Notes: generated by a model from the letters alone, not told the origin. A stretch of 22,361 nt of DNA from an uncultured Bacilli bacterium (GCA_934148875.1 CAKPDJ010000020.1:1-22361); one strand, 5' to 3'. Positions 12,908 through 21,487 are shown, counted from the stretch's first letter. Numbers and translations: made by a program.

Positions 12908-14033
12908 ATTTATTTCTTTTTACAAATTTATCAAAATTTTTAATGTCATTATCATCAGTTAAATCGGTATTGTTTAATTCTTCAAGTAAACGTTTTTGTT
13001 CTTTGGTTAGTTTTTTAGGGGTAACTATCTTAAGAACTATATACATATCACCTTTTTTATGTGTAGCTTCGTTATTAATGCCTTTGCCTTTAATACGGTG
13101 TTTTTCGCCTGATTCGGAGCCAGCTGGAATAGTTAGGGTTACATTACCATATAAAGTGGGGATTTCTTTTTTACATCCTAATATGGCTTCAGTAACTGTT
13201 ATAGGGGCTTCAATATATATATCGTTTTCATCACGAACATAAAAGTCGTGTTCTGCTACTACAAATTCAATATACAAGTCTCCATTAGGTCCACCATTAG
13301 AACCACTGTTACCTTTACCAGATAATTTTAATCTGCTTCCATTGTCAACACCTGCTGGTATTTTAACTTCTAATTCCTTATTTACTTTTACACGACCATT
13401 GCCATGACAATGTGTACAGGTTTTTTGATATGTTTTACCAGTTCCACCACATTTATTACATGTTGTTTTAGAAAGAAAACTTCCTAAAATAGTGTGTTGT
13501 TCAGTGGTAATGGTTCCACTACCATGACATTTATCACATGTTTCTTCACCAAAGCCACCTTTACCATCACACTCACTACATTCTTCTACTACATCTAAAT
13601 CAATGTCTTTTTTGCAACCAAACACAGCCTCTTCAAAGGTTAATTTCATGCGCATTAGTGAATCACTACCACGACGGGCACGACTACTACTGCGACCACT
13701 TGAAAAGCCTCCACCGAAGCCACCAAAGATATTATCAAAAATATCACCGTAATCAAAACCTGAGAAGTCAAAGCCACCAAAACCTCCGGCTCCACCAGCG
13801 CCTCCACCATTTTGGAATGCAGCATGGCCGAATTGATCGTATTGACGTCTTTTATCTTCATCAGATAAAACGGCATAAGCTTCTTGTACCTCTTTAAATT
13901 TAGCTTCAGCATCAGGCTCTTTACTTACATCAGGATGATATTTTTTAGCTAATTTTCTAAAGGCACTTTTTATTTCATCTTGAGATGCATTTTTTGATAC
14001 CCCTAGCACCTCATAATAATCTTTTTTATCCAT
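12906..14033 (-). CDS. dnaJ: Chaperone protein DnaJ (Hsp40)
   Basis: This co-chaperone delivers unfolded protein to DnaK and stimulates its ATPase. It has 375 residues from ATG 14033, which has AGAGGTG at proper distance; the in-frame GTG at 14042 lies within that ribosome site. The J domain is at 3-68 with HPD at 33-35, followed by a Gly/Phe-rich region of about 40 residues. The zinc domain has all four CxxCxGxG repeats (CSECDGKG, CDKCHGSG, CNKCGGTG, CTHCHGNG), then two beta-barrel substrate domains and the dimerisation end. It follows pepF by 12 bases, not dnaK directly, so it is co-transcribed with a peptidase and separated from dnaK by a terminator. Confidence 0.97.
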   Translation of the reverse strand: MDKKDYYEVLGVSKNASQDEIKSAFRKLAKKYHPDVSKEPDAEAKFKEVQEAYAVLSDEDKRRQYDQFGHAAFQNGGGAGGAGGFGGFDFSGFDYGDIFDNIFGGFGGGFSSGRSSSRARRGSDSLMRMKLTFEEAVFGCKKDIDLDVVEECSECDGKGGFGEETCDKCHGSGTITTEQHTILGSFLSKTTCNKCGGTGKTYQKTCTHCHGNGRVKVNKELEVKIPAGVDNGSRLKLSGKGNSGSNGGPNGDLYIEFVVAEHDFYVRDENDIYIEAPITVTEAILGCKKEIPTLYGNVTLTIPAGSESGEKHRIKGKGINNEATHKKGDMYIVLKIVTPKKLTKEQKRLLEELNNTDLTDDNDIKNFDKFVKRNK

Positions 14034-14045
14034 CTTATTCACCTC

Positions 14046-15839
14046 TTACTTCAAGGATTTATATTGATTAATTATATCTTGAAACATATCGATAGCTTTG
14101 TTAATGACACTCTCATCTTCCATATCTACTCCAGCTACCTTTAGTTCATCTATTGGATCCATTGAATCACCAGTAGATAGGAATTTCAAATAATCGCTAA
14201 CAGCATTTTCTTCATTATTTCTAATCCTATTTACAATATAACATGCTGCAGATAATCCTGTTGCGTACTGATATACATAAAAATCATAATATAAATGTGG
14301 AATTCTTTCCCACTCGTACTTAATTTCATCATTGATGATAACATCATTTCCAAAATACTCTTTATTTAATTCATAATATTTGTTACATAGTGTTTCGTTT
14401 GTTAGAACATTACCTTTTTCATATTCGTTAAAGATGAAATCTTCAAATTCACTAAACATAGTTTGACGATAAATAGTACTCTTAAATAAGTCCATCATCT
14501 CACTAAGTATAGCTCTCTTTTCCTCTTTGCTACTAGCGTGTTCTAACATATAGTAATTTAATAACATTTCATTAACGGTAGATGCTACCTCTGCAACGAA
14601 TATTTTATATCCACTATATAGATAAGGATTGTTTTTATTAGAATAATAACTATGCATAGAATGACCAAGTTCATGAATTAATGTTGACACATCATTATAC
14701 TTACCTTGGAAGTTGAGAAGTATATATGGAACAGTATCATAGCTACCTGATGAATAAGCTCCGCCCCTTTTTGATTTATTAGGATAAATATCTATCCAAC
14801 GATTATCAAATGCTTTTTGGATATTTTCTTGATAGTCTTTTCCAAATACTTTTACTACATCTAATACTATGTTTTTTGCCTCTTCATAAGTATAATTTTT
14901 ACTTAATCCGTTTTCCAAATTTACATAAGCGTCATATAAGCAAAAATCATCAAGCTTTAAAACATCTTTTTTGAGTTTAAAGTAATCATAAACAACATTC
15001 ATTCTATCATGAACTACTTTAATTAAATTATCATATACTTTAGTACTTACTCTGTTTGAAAATAGACTTGCCTCTTTGCTGCTTTTAAAGCCTCTTAATT
15101 TAGATGAATTAGAAAGTACCATTACGTGTCCTTGAAGCGTTTCTGCTAAAGTTTCTTTATATTTACTGTATGAACTATATAATGCTTCAAATGTATCTTT
15201 TCTAACACGTCTATCATTACTTCTTAAATAGATCATACAATTTTCATTATTAAGTTTAACTTCTTTTCCATTTTCATCTTTTATTGATTTAAACTGTAAT
15301 TCAGAGTTTCTGATAATGCCAGCAATTTTTTCTGGTTCACCAGCTATTAATTGCATTGATGATATTATTTTTTCTTCTTTATCTGATAAAACATGAGGCT
15401 TATTTCTAAATATTCTTTTTAATAATAATTCATAATCTTTTAGTTTGGCTTCTTCACCAATATATTTTTCTATTAATTCATAATTACTGTTTAATATTTC
15501 TGGAACTATAAATGAGCCATTTTCACTATATTCAGCATATAATTTATCAAAATTACCAACTAGCTCTTGGCTACTGGTATTTGATAAGTCCTCATCATAT
15601 TTGCGATAGGCATAATTAGCCATTTTACTTATAATTCTTTCTGTTTTTTGATCTAATTCTAATAATTCTAATAAGGATTTACTACTATCTAAGATGTGAT
15701 TTTTATAACTACTAATTTTATTCATTAGACTTTTAACAGTATTGTAGTCTTGTTGGTAGTCGTTAATACTTGGATATATTTTTTCAAGATCCCAAGTGTT
15801 TTCTTTTTTTTGCTCACTACGTAATATTTCTTTTTCCAT
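14046..15839 (-). CDS. pepF: Oligoendopeptidase F (M3 family)
   Basis: This cytoplasmic zinc metallopeptidase cleaves peptides of moderate length. It has 597 residues, the usual size. The catalytic motif is HELGHSMH, with H389, E390 and H393, and the third zinc ligand is E417 in FVAEVASTVNE. The N-terminal helical region and the family segment RGGAYSSGSYDTVPYILLNFQGKYNDVSTL precede the active site. The start ATG lies behind AAGGAGAAAAA. It sits between dnaK and dnaJ, an insertion into the usual dnaK-dnaJ order. Coupling of a peptidase to chaperone genes would suit turnover of peptides after stress, but that is inference. A terminator separates it from dnaK, so it may depend on readthrough or a weak promoter I cannot identify. 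Confidence 0.95.
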   Translation of the reverse strand: MEKEILRSEQKKENTWDLEKIYPSINDYQQDYNTVKSLMNKISSYKNHILDSSKSLLELLELDQKTERIISKMANYAYRKYDEDLSNTSSQELVGNFDKLYAEYSENGSFIVPEILNSNYELIEKYIGEEAKLKDYELLLKRIFRNKPHVLSDKEEKIISSMQLIAGEPEKIAGIIRNSELQFKSIKDENGKEVKLNNENCMIYLRSNDRRVRKDTFEALYSSYSKYKETLAETLQGHVMVLSNSSKLRGFKSSKEASLFSNRVSTKVYDNLIKVVHDRMNVVYDYFKLKKDVLKLDDFCLYDAYVNLENGLSKNYTYEEAKNIVLDVVKVFGKDYQENIQKAFDNRWIDIYPNKSKRGGAYSSGSYDTVPYILLNFQGKYNDVSTLIHELGHSMHSYYSNKNNPYLYSGYKIFVAEVASTVNEMLLNYYMLEHASSKEEKRAILSEMMDLFKSTIYRQTMFSEFEDFIFNEYEKGNVLTNETLCNKYYELNKEYFGNDVIINDEIKYEWERIPHLYYDFYVYQYATGLSAACYIVNRIRNNEENAVSDYLKFLSTGDSMDPIDELKVAGVDMEDESVINKAIDMFQDIINQYKSLK

Positions 15840-15861
15840 TTTTTCTCCTTATTTATATAGA

Positions 15862-15904
15862 CAAAAACTTAAGTCCTAGCTTAGATGCTAGAACTTAAAT
15901 TTTT
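15862..15904 (-). terminator. Terminator after dnaK
   Basis: Two 14-base arms (15867-15880 and 15887-15900) around a six-base loop. The differences between arms are G-U pairs in the minus-strand RNA but mismatches in the plus-strand RNA, which supports function on the minus strand. The stem is followed by TTTTTG. It probably attenuates transcription into pepF-dnaJ. Confidence 0.75.
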
Positions 15905-15916
15905 AAATTTATTTAA

Positions 15917-17743
15917 TTATTTTTCTTCGTATTCTGCTTCATGAACATCACTATCATTATTATTTGATGATGTGTCATTAGCTTCTTCAGTATTTGTTGA
16001 TTGGTGTTGTTTTGCAGCTTCTTCATAAACTCTAGTAGCTAGGGCCATAGCTTTTTCTTGAAGTTTATCTTTTGAAGATTTAATTTCATCGATATCATTT
16101 TTATCAATAGCTTCTTTAACTTCTTTAATTAAGCTTTCAATTTCTTCTTTTTCTTTAGATTCTACTTTATCACCTAAATCTTTTAATGATTTTTCAGTTT
16201 GGAATACTAATTGTTCTGCTTCGTTTTTAGTGTCAGCTTCTTCCTTACGTTTTTCGTCTTCTGCTTTATGTTCTTCTGCTTCTTTTCTCATTCTGTCAAT
16301 TTCTTCATCACTTAAGTTAGTACTTGAAGTAATAGTGATTGATTGTTCTTTATTTGTTCCAAGGTCTTTAGCTGTAACATTAACAATACCATTAGCATCA
16401 ATATCAAATTTAACTTCAATTTGTGGTACACCACGAGGTGCAGCAGGAATTCCTGTTAATTGGAAGTGACCTAAAGTTTTATTGCCGTTAGCCATACTTC
16501 TTTCACCTTGAAGTACATGAATATCTACTGCTGGTTGATTATCAGCTGCAGTTGAGAATACTTGAGATTTAGAAGTTGGAATTGTTGTATTTCTTGGAAT
16601 TAATACTGTCATAACGCCACCTAGTGTTTCGATACCAAGTGATAATGGTGTAACATCAAGTAAGACGATATCGTTAACTTCACCAGTTAATACTCCACCT
16701 TGAATAGCAGCACCCATAGCAACTGCTTCATCAGGGTTAACTTCATGAGATGGTTTTTGTCCTAATTCTTTTTCAACTAATTCTTGAACGCATGGAATAC
16801 GAGTAGATCCACCTACTAAAATAACTTTATCGATATCTTTCTTATCAAGTTTAGCATCCTTTAAAGCTTTTCTAACTGGTTCTAGAGTAGATTGTACTAA
16901 ATCATGAATTAATTCTTCGAATTTAGCACGAGTAATTGTCATATCAATATGAAGCGGTCCATCTTCTCCTTGTGAAATAAATGGTGCAGAAATTTGAGTT
17001 GAAGTCATTCCAGATAAGTCTTTCTTTGCTTTTTCTGCTACTTCTTTTAATCTTTGCATTGCTAGTTTGTCTTTTGTTAAATCAATTCCGTTTTCTTTCT
17101 TGAATTCGCTAACAATATAATCCATTAAGCATTTATCAAAGTCATCTCCACCAAGTTTATTATTACCAGCTGTAGATTTAACTTCAAATATACCATCACC
17201 AAGTTCAAGAATAGATACATCAAATGTACCTCCACCTAAGTCATATACTAAGATAGTTTGGTTCTTGTCTTGTTTATCAAGTCCAAATGCAAGAGCTGCT
17301 GCAGTTGGTTCATTGATAATTCTTTCAACATCTAAGCCAGCAATCTTACCAGCATTCTTAGTAGCTTGACGTTGGCTATCATTAAAGTAAGCAGGAACTG
17401 TAATAACAGCTTTCGTTACTTTTTCTCCTAAATATTTTTCAGCATAATCTTTCATGTAAGACAAAATCATAGCAGAAACTTCCTCTGGTGTATATTTCTT
17501 ACCATCAAGTTCTACTTTTTCACTTGTACCCATTAATCTTTTAATAGATGAAACTGTATCTTTATTAGTTAATGCTTGACGTTTGGCAGCATCACCTACT
17601 ATTCTTTCACCTTTTTTAACAGATACTACAGATGGAGTTGTACGGTTTCCTTCTGGATTTGGAATAACAGTGGCAGCTCCTCCCTCTAATACGGCTACAC
17701 AACTATTAGTTGTACCTAAGTCTATACCTATAATTTTACTCAT
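15917..17743 (-). CDS. dnaK: Chaperone protein DnaK (Hsp70)
   Basis: This ATP-dependent chaperone folds new and stress-damaged proteins with DnaJ and GrpE. It has 608 residues, full length for a Gram-positive Hsp70. The nucleotide-binding domain begins with IIGIDLGTTNSCVAV (4-18) and includes VYDLGGGTFDVS (phosphate 2 loop) and VILVGGSTRIPCVQ (adenosine motif). It lacks the 24-residue insertion typical of Gram-negative DnaK, as in Firmicutes. The linker DIVLLDVTPLSLG leads into the substrate domain, then the helical lid and a polar Asn/Ser-rich tail ending EAEYEEK. It begins two bases after the grpE stop, with AAAGGAAATG as ribosome site inside grpE, in the order hrcA-grpE-dnaK, and is controlled by the CIRCE sites upstream of hrcA. 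Confidence 0.98.
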   Translation of the reverse strand: MSKIIGIDLGTTNSCVAVLEGGAATVIPNPEGNRTTPSVVSVKKGERIVGDAAKRQALTNKDTVSSIKRLMGTSEKVELDGKKYTPEEVSAMILSYMKDYAEKYLGEKVTKAVITVPAYFNDSQRQATKNAGKIAGLDVERIINEPTAAALAFGLDKQDKNQTILVYDLGGGTFDVSILELGDGIFEVKSTAGNNKLGGDDFDKCLMDYIVSEFKKENGIDLTKDKLAMQRLKEVAEKAKKDLSGMTSTQISAPFISQGEDGPLHIDMTITRAKFEELIHDLVQSTLEPVRKALKDAKLDKKDIDKVILVGGSTRIPCVQELVEKELGQKPSHEVNPDEAVAMGAAIQGGVLTGEVNDIVLLDVTPLSLGIETLGGVMTVLIPRNTTIPTSKSQVFSTAADNQPAVDIHVLQGERSMANGNKTLGHFQLTGIPAAPRGVPQIEVKFDIDANGIVNVTAKDLGTNKEQSITITSSTNLSDEEIDRMRKEAEEHKAEDEKRKEEADTKNEAEQLVFQTEKSLKDLGDKVESKEKEEIESLIKEVKEAIDKNDIDEIKSSKDKLQEKAMALATRVYEEAAKQHQSTNTEEANDTSSNNNDSDVHEAEYEEK

Positions 17744-17745
17744 AA

Positions 17746-18378
17746 TTAATCATTTCCTTTCTCATTTTTGTTTTCTTCAGTTTGGTTAACTTTAACAACG
17801 GCATGTTTTAATATTCTGTCTTTATATTTATAACCTTTCATAAGTACTTCTAGTACCATTTCATTAGGTTTTGTAGGATCATTATCAACCATCATGGCTT
17901 CCATATAATCTTCATCAAATGGATAACCAAGGGCTTCAATCTCTACAACACCATATTTTTTTAAGATGTCTTTAAACTGATTGCTTACCATTTTAATGCC
18001 ATCTTGAATTTTTTTACTTTCTTCACTTTCTGTTTTTACATTAGCTGCACGATCCATGTTTTCAATCATATTTACCATATCTAGCAGTAAATCTTGATTA
18101 GCATATTTAAGCATATTAGCTGTTTCTTCATCTTTTCTTTTACGATAGTTAATACTGTCTGCTTGACTATACATAAGTTTTTCTTGAAGTTCTATAATTT
18201 TCTTATTAGCTTCTTCTAACTCGTGATTTTCCTTATGCTTATGTTTTTTTTCGTGATGTTCTTCATGATTACAGTGACATTCGTGTTTTTCGCTGCAACC
18301 ACCTTCGCAACTGTCGCCATTTTTGTCATCACAAGAACAAGTATTATCTTTCTTTATTTCCTTTTCTTCTGTATTCAT
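17746..18378 (-). CDS. grpE: Nucleotide exchange factor GrpE with Cys/His-rich N-terminus
   Basis: GrpE releases ADP from DnaK and acts as a thermosensor. The protein has 210 residues. Residues from about 54 on are standard GrpE: a long coiled coil (LEEANKKIIELQEKLMYSQ, NYRKRKDEE), the dimer core, and the beta wing with GVVEIEALGYPFDEDYMEAM and DRILKHAVVKV. The N-terminal 53 residues are unusual, with six cysteines (14, 16, 24, 28, 34, 36) and eight histidines (32, 35, 38, 41, 42, 46, 48, 52) embedded in Lys/Glu. Other GrpE N-termini are disordered and acidic but not normally rich in Cys and His. This could bind zinc or another metal or respond to oxidation, but that is inferred. An AAGGAGATAAG leader precedes the ATG, nine bases after the hrcA stop. 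Confidence 0.95.
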   Translation of the reverse strand: MNTEEKEIKKDNTCSCDDKNGDSCEGGCSEKHECHCNHEEHHEKKHKHKENHELEEANKKIIELQEKLMYSQADSINYRKRKDEETANMLKYANQDLLLDMVNMIENMDRAANVKTESEESKKIQDGIKMVSNQFKDILKKYGVVEIEALGYPFDEDYMEAMMVDNDPTKPNEMVLEVLMKGYKYKDRILKHAVVKVNQTEENKNEKGND

Positions 18379-18387
18379 CTTATCTCC

Positions 18388-19374
18388 TTATTCCTCAATG
18401 TTGGATTTAATATATTCAAGTAAAGTTACTACTCTATCATAATCCATTCTTTTAGGGCCAACTATGGCTATTGTTCCTTCTTGATCATCAGTATGATATT
18501 TAGTTTTAATAACTGTTACTTCTTCATCTAAATTGTTTTCTTTGCCTATGTAAATTTTTATATCGTTATTTTCTTCCTCAATAGAATTAATGATTTGTTC
18601 TTCATTATCTAATTTACCAAATATATCTTTAATTTTATCTACACTGTTAAATTCAGGTTGTTTTAATATATTGTTTTTACCAACCACATTAACATTTTTA
18701 CTTGAAAAGTCTTTAAATACTTGATAGAAGGTATTATAAACAATTTCATGTTCTTTTACATATCTACCAATAATTGGCTTAATTTCAAATTCAAGTTTAC
18801 TGCTAACTTCATCAATTGGGGTGCCAACTATTAAGTCGTTAATTAGATTGACTGTTTTTCTTATTTCTTCATGAGATACATTCTTTAGAGTTATCTTTTT
18901 ATTTTCAACATGACCTTTATCCGTAACAACAATTACTATCAAGTTTTCATTGTCTATTGGCACAACGCTTATTTCTTTTAATTTATTATCATGTGAAGTA
19001 CCACCTAATACAATTGATGTATAGTTAGTCATATCAGCAATTAGTTTAAGACTTTCACTTAAATAATCATTTAATTCAAGTTGTTGGTTGTTAAAGATTA
19101 TTTGAAGTTTTAACATATCTTCACCATTTAACTCTTTTGGTTTCATTAAATGGTCTACGTAATAACGATATCCTTGTTCACTAGGAACTCTACCTGATGA
19201 TGTATGAGTTTTTTCTAGGAGTCCTAATTCCTCTAATGATGCCATTTCATTTCTGATAGTAGCACTGGAACATTTTAATTCCTTACATATTAAATTAGAT
19301 CCAACAGGTCTTGCTGATTTAATATATTCAGTAATTATTAATTTCAAAATTTGATTTTGTCTATCTGTTAGCAT
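18388..19374 (-). CDS. hrcA: Heat-inducible transcription repressor HrcA
   Basis: HrcA binds CIRCE elements and represses chaperone genes; its activity depends on GroE in B. subtilis. The protein has 328 residues from ATG 19374, five bases after AGGAGGT; the GTG directly before it (19377) is too close to the ribosome site. The winged-helix domain is at about 1-75 (TDRQNQILKLIITEYIKS, SSATIRNEMASLEELGLL as recognition helix, and the SSGRVPSEQGYRYYVDHLM wing). The remainder is the GAF-like and inserted dimerisation domains, ending at the PKRMDYDRVVTLLEYI segment typical of HrcA. It is the first gene of the operon and is under control of the CIRCE element 14 bases before its start, so it is autoregulated. 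Confidence 0.96.
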   Translation of the reverse strand: MLTDRQNQILKLIITEYIKSARPVGSNLICKELKCSSATIRNEMASLEELGLLEKTHTSSGRVPSEQGYRYYVDHLMKPKELNGEDMLKLQIIFNNQQLELNDYLSESLKLIADMTNYTSIVLGGTSHDNKLKEISVVPIDNENLIVIVVTDKGHVENKKITLKNVSHEEIRKTVNLINDLIVGTPIDEVSSKLEFEIKPIIGRYVKEHEIVYNTFYQVFKDFSSKNVNVVGKNNILKQPEFNSVDKIKDIFGKLDNEEQIINSIEEENNDIKIYIGKENNLDEEVTVIKTKYHTDDQEGTIAIVGPKRMDYDRVVTLLEYIKSNIEE

Positions 19375-19387
19375 CACTTACCTCCTA

Positions 19388-19414
19388 TTAGCACTACTAT
19401 TTCCCAAGTGCTAA
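19388..19414. promoter_or_regulatory. CIRCE operator
   Basis: TTAGCACTA (19388-19396), nine bases, AAGTGCTAA (19406-19414). The consensus is TTAGCACTC-N9-GAGTGCTAA, so each arm has eight of nine bases. It lies between the hrcA -10 and ribosome site and would be the HrcA binding site. Confidence 0.95.
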
Positions 19415-19418
19415 TATA

Positions 19419-19447
19419 ATTATATTCTTATTATTAGCAAAAGTCAA
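19419..19447 (-). promoter_or_regulatory. Sigma-A promoter of the hrcA-grpE-dnaK operon
   Basis: On the minus strand TTGACT (19442-19447), a 17-base spacer and TATAAT (19419-19424). Transcription would start within or next to the CIRCE at 19388-19414, a standard arrangement for HrcA repression. Confidence 0.88.
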
Positions 19448-19460
19448 CAAAGAATGCTAA
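19434..19460. promoter_or_regulatory. Second, degenerate CIRCE-like site
   Basis: TTAGCAAAA (19434-19442), nine bases, GAATGCTAA (19452-19460): the exact 27-bp geometry of CIRCE, with six of nine and eight of nine arm bases matching. It covers the -35 element of the operon promoter. It may be a weaker HrcA site or a decayed duplicate. Confidence 0.55.
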
Positions 19461-19483
19461 GTTTTTTTGCTTTTTTCAAAAAA

Positions 19484-19511
19484 TAAAAAAAGCCTTATAT
19501 AATTGGCTTTC
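19484..19511 (-). terminator. Terminator of the ylb/rsmD cluster
   Basis: A stem AAAGCC/GGCTTT with a ten-base loop overlaps the last codons of the 188-aa gene; on the minus strand it is followed by a run of T residues. Confidence 0.65.
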
Positions 19512-20078
19512 TTATTGGAAGTCTTTTTTATTAAAAATATCAATTTCATACCTTAGACGGTTCATATATCTGTCTGATTCTTTATTAGTAACTTGCCATC
19601 TCCTTGTAAAAATACTGTCATTCAGTAAATTCGAAAAGTGATCCATTACTATTAAGGTGTCTTCATCAAATCTGTTTCTTATTTCTTCTATCTGCGCTTT
19701 AGTAAAATGTATTTCTATATAATTATGTTCTAGTATTAAATTGCTGCTTAGTGATTCATCTTTTATTACTTTTGTAATGATTTTTCCAAGTTTTTGCTCC
19801 CAATCACTTTGACATTCATAATATGAATATATATCAATTAATTCAGCAAACTTAATACCCCAACCATTTTCCTCATACATAATTTTTTCAATAATTTCAC
19901 AGTAATTAAGTGGCAAACAAGCTGTCATTAGTTCTTGATTATTAAAGTAATGTATTTTAGATTTACGGGCTAAATCAGTAAGTAAAAGCAATACAAAGTT
20001 TTTCATATCCATAACTGGTTCTATTCCAATAAGGTGTCTTTGTTCTTCTATTATATCTTGTTTTCTGCAAAAATTCAT
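19512..20078 (-). CDS. Hypothetical protein, 188 residues
   Basis: I do not recognise this protein. It starts two bases after the stop of the histidine phosphatase gene, with a GGAGAATAATT leader, so it belongs to the same operon and is its last gene. The sequence is soluble and mostly helical. A hydrophobic NFVLLLLTDLARKSKIHYF segment is at 27-45, NGWGIKFAELIDIYSYYECQSDWEQKLGKII is central, and ETxW-like WQVTNKESDRYMNRLRYEIDIF lies near the end. There is no signal peptide, catalytic motif or repeat. Aromatic and acidic residues are frequent. It is not clearly foreign by codon use. A helical protein-interaction role is possible but not shown. Confidence 0.7.
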   Translation of the reverse strand: MNFCRKQDIIEEQRHLIGIEPVMDMKNFVLLLLTDLARKSKIHYFNNQELMTACLPLNYCEIIEKIMYEENGWGIKFAELIDIYSYYECQSDWEQKLGKIITKVIKDESLSSNLILEHNYIEIHFTKAQIEEIRNRFDEDTLIVMDHFSNLLNDSIFTRRWQVTNKESDRYMNRLRYEIDIFNKKDFQ

Positions 20079-20080
20079 AA

Positions 20081-20632
20081 TTATTCTCCTTTGTTTAATT
20101 GATACTCTTTACAGTAACAATTTTCTATCTTAAAATCAACTAAGTTCTTATTTAAATCACTATTTATTAAAATATGATGAAGACATCTAGTTATAGCTCC
20201 ATGAGATACTATTAAAATAATAGCGTCATTATCATAATTATTTTTTATATCTTCTATAAAACTATTACATCTTTTAAAGATATCTTGAATAGGTTCAACA
20301 TCTTCGTCATTTGAATTTAATTCATAATTCCAATATTTATTAACATTATATAATTTTCTGTTTTTGTTTTCTAAATTACCTAAATAACGTTCTATTAATC
20401 TTTTATCTTCCTTAATTTCTACTCTTTCTCCTGCAATAATCATGGCGGTTGACCAAGCTCTGATTAAAGGAGATGTAAAACATACATCAAACTTTATATC
20501 TTTTAATTTATTTTTTAAATTAGTTGCTTGCATCACACCATTTTGATTTAACTGTAAGTTTTGACTTTGGCCTTGCATAATCTTATCTTTATTAGCATCA
20601 GTCTCACCGTGTCTTACTAAATATATTTTCAT
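20081..20632 (-). CDS. Histidine phosphatase superfamily protein (phosphoglycerate mutase-like)
   Basis: The protein has 183 residues. The active-site motif LVRHGETDANK gives R7 and the phosphorylated H8. R58 (SPLIRAWSTA), E81 (IERYLGNLE) and H144 (IVSHGAITR) complete the catalytic pocket. The length and the missing insertion loops place it with the small broad-specificity phosphatases (PhoE/CobC type) and not with glycolytic dPGM, which has about 230-250 residues. The substrate cannot be told. It overlaps the rsmD stop by four bases (ATGA), so the two are translated together. In B. subtilis coaD follows rsmD instead. Confidence 0.88.
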   Translation of the reverse strand: MKIYLVRHGETDANKDKIMQGQSQNLQLNQNGVMQATNLKNKLKDIKFDVCFTSPLIRAWSTAMIIAGERVEIKEDKRLIERYLGNLENKNRKLYNVNKYWNYELNSNDEDVEPIQDIFKRCNSFIEDIKNNYDNDAIILIVSHGAITRCLHHILINSDLNKNLVDFKIENCYCKEYQLNKGE

Positions 20633-21177
20633 TTTACTCTCCTATAAACACGAATATTCTTATATCCGTATTTTTTTTCTTTGATTAATTCTAATTCGCT
20701 ATAGTTGTCTTTAAAATCATTAAATTCATATTCACATACAATGATGCCATTATTATTTAATAAATTATTATTAATTACAAATTCTATAATGTTAGATATA
20801 CATTCTAACTTGTATGGTGGGTCTAAAAAAATAATATCAAATTTTATTTTTTCCTGAGAAAAATGATTTAATGCTTTCAAATAATCTGCATTCAAAATCT
20901 GATAATTATCTGTATTAATTCCTTCTATATTCTTTTTTAGTACTTTTATACATTCATTATTATTGTCGACAAAGTATGCTTTTTTACTACCATTACTTAA
21001 AGCTTCTATGCCGAGATTACCACTTCCAGCAAATAGATCTAAAATGGTTGAATCGTATAGTTCATCTTGAATCATGGCAAACAAACTTTCTTTTACTCTA
21101 TCTTGAGTTGGTCTGGTGCCATCGATATCATACCCATCAATTTTTTTGCCTTTATATTTTCCACTAATTATTCTCAT
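20629..21177 (-). CDS. rsmD: 16S rRNA (guanine966-N2)-methyltransferase
   Basis: This enzyme methylates G966 of 16S rRNA in the assembled 30S subunit, using S-adenosylmethionine. It has 182 residues. MRIISGKYKGKKI and TRPTQDRVKESLF (21-33) are the RsmD signature. LDLFAGSGNLGIEAL (46-60) is the SAM-binding motif I, D71 follows beta 2, and the catalytic DPPY is at 119-122. Its frame overlaps the preceding ylbF end by 14 bases. The ylbF-rsmD order is also seen in B. subtilis (ylbF-ylbG-ylbH), but ylbG is absent here. It ends with TGA, which shows that TGA is a stop in this genome. Confidence 0.95.
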   Translation of the reverse strand: MRIISGKYKGKKIDGYDIDGTRPTQDRVKESLFAMIQDELYDSTILDLFAGSGNLGIEALSNGSKKAYFVDNNNECIKVLKKNIEGINTDNYQILNADYLKALNHFSQEKIKFDIIFLDPPYKLECISNIIEFVINNNLLNNNGIIVCEYEFNDFKDNYSELELIKEKKYGYKNIRVYRRVK

Positions 21178-21478
21178 GATGGCAACTCCTTTCGTTAGTT
21201 AAATTTTTTAGTTTTCGGTTTATTTCTAAAATTATAATACTAATTTCGTTTTCTAGTTCTTTATATTCAACAAATTTAGGATTTTGAAATAATTCTTTTT
21301 TTAAATTTCTATAGTCGACTGAATATTGATCTAATTTTTTTAGATATTCTATTTTTGATATTAATTCTTCATCCTTATTTAATTCTTTTTTTAAAACTTT
21401 TAATCTTTTAACTCTCCTGTCATTATTTAAAATGTCAATTAGTTCTTCTACTTTATCATTAATTTTTTTCATTTTCAT
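21164..21478 (-). CDS. ylbF: YlbF/YmcA-family protein
   Basis: The protein is about 104 residues long, almost entirely helical and charged, with the YlbF/YmcA (DUF964) pattern: an N-terminal helix EELIDILNNDRRVKRLKVLKKELNKDEEL, then KLDQYSVDYR and the FQNPKFVEYKELENEI segment. In B. subtilis YlbF forms a complex with YmcA and YaaT that directs RNase Y to its mRNA targets. The B. subtilis gene order (ylbD-ylbE-ylbF...rsmD) supports the call. The start is unclear: GTG 21481, ATG 21478 or ATG 21472, none with a ribosome site. A promoter -10 lies only ten bases upstream of ATG 21478, so the mRNA is probably leaderless. The C-terminal end (SCHHENN) is unusual. Confidence 0.8.
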   Translation of the reverse strand: MKMKKINDKVEELIDILNNDRRVKRLKVLKKELNKDEELISKIEYLKKLDQYSVDYRNLKKELFQNPKFVEYKELENEISIIILEINRKLKNLTNERSCHHENN

Positions 21479-21487
21479 CACAATTTA

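Noticed and set aside
13538..13897. 119-codon plus-strand frame inside dnaJ
   Set aside because: It lies opposite the Gly-rich and zinc regions of DnaJ; its His/Leu-rich composition is a by-product of that sequence.
18223..18423. Plus-strand open frame of 66 codons opposite grpE
   Set aside because: Phe/Met-rich by-product of the His/Lys/Glu-rich grpE start; no ribosome site.
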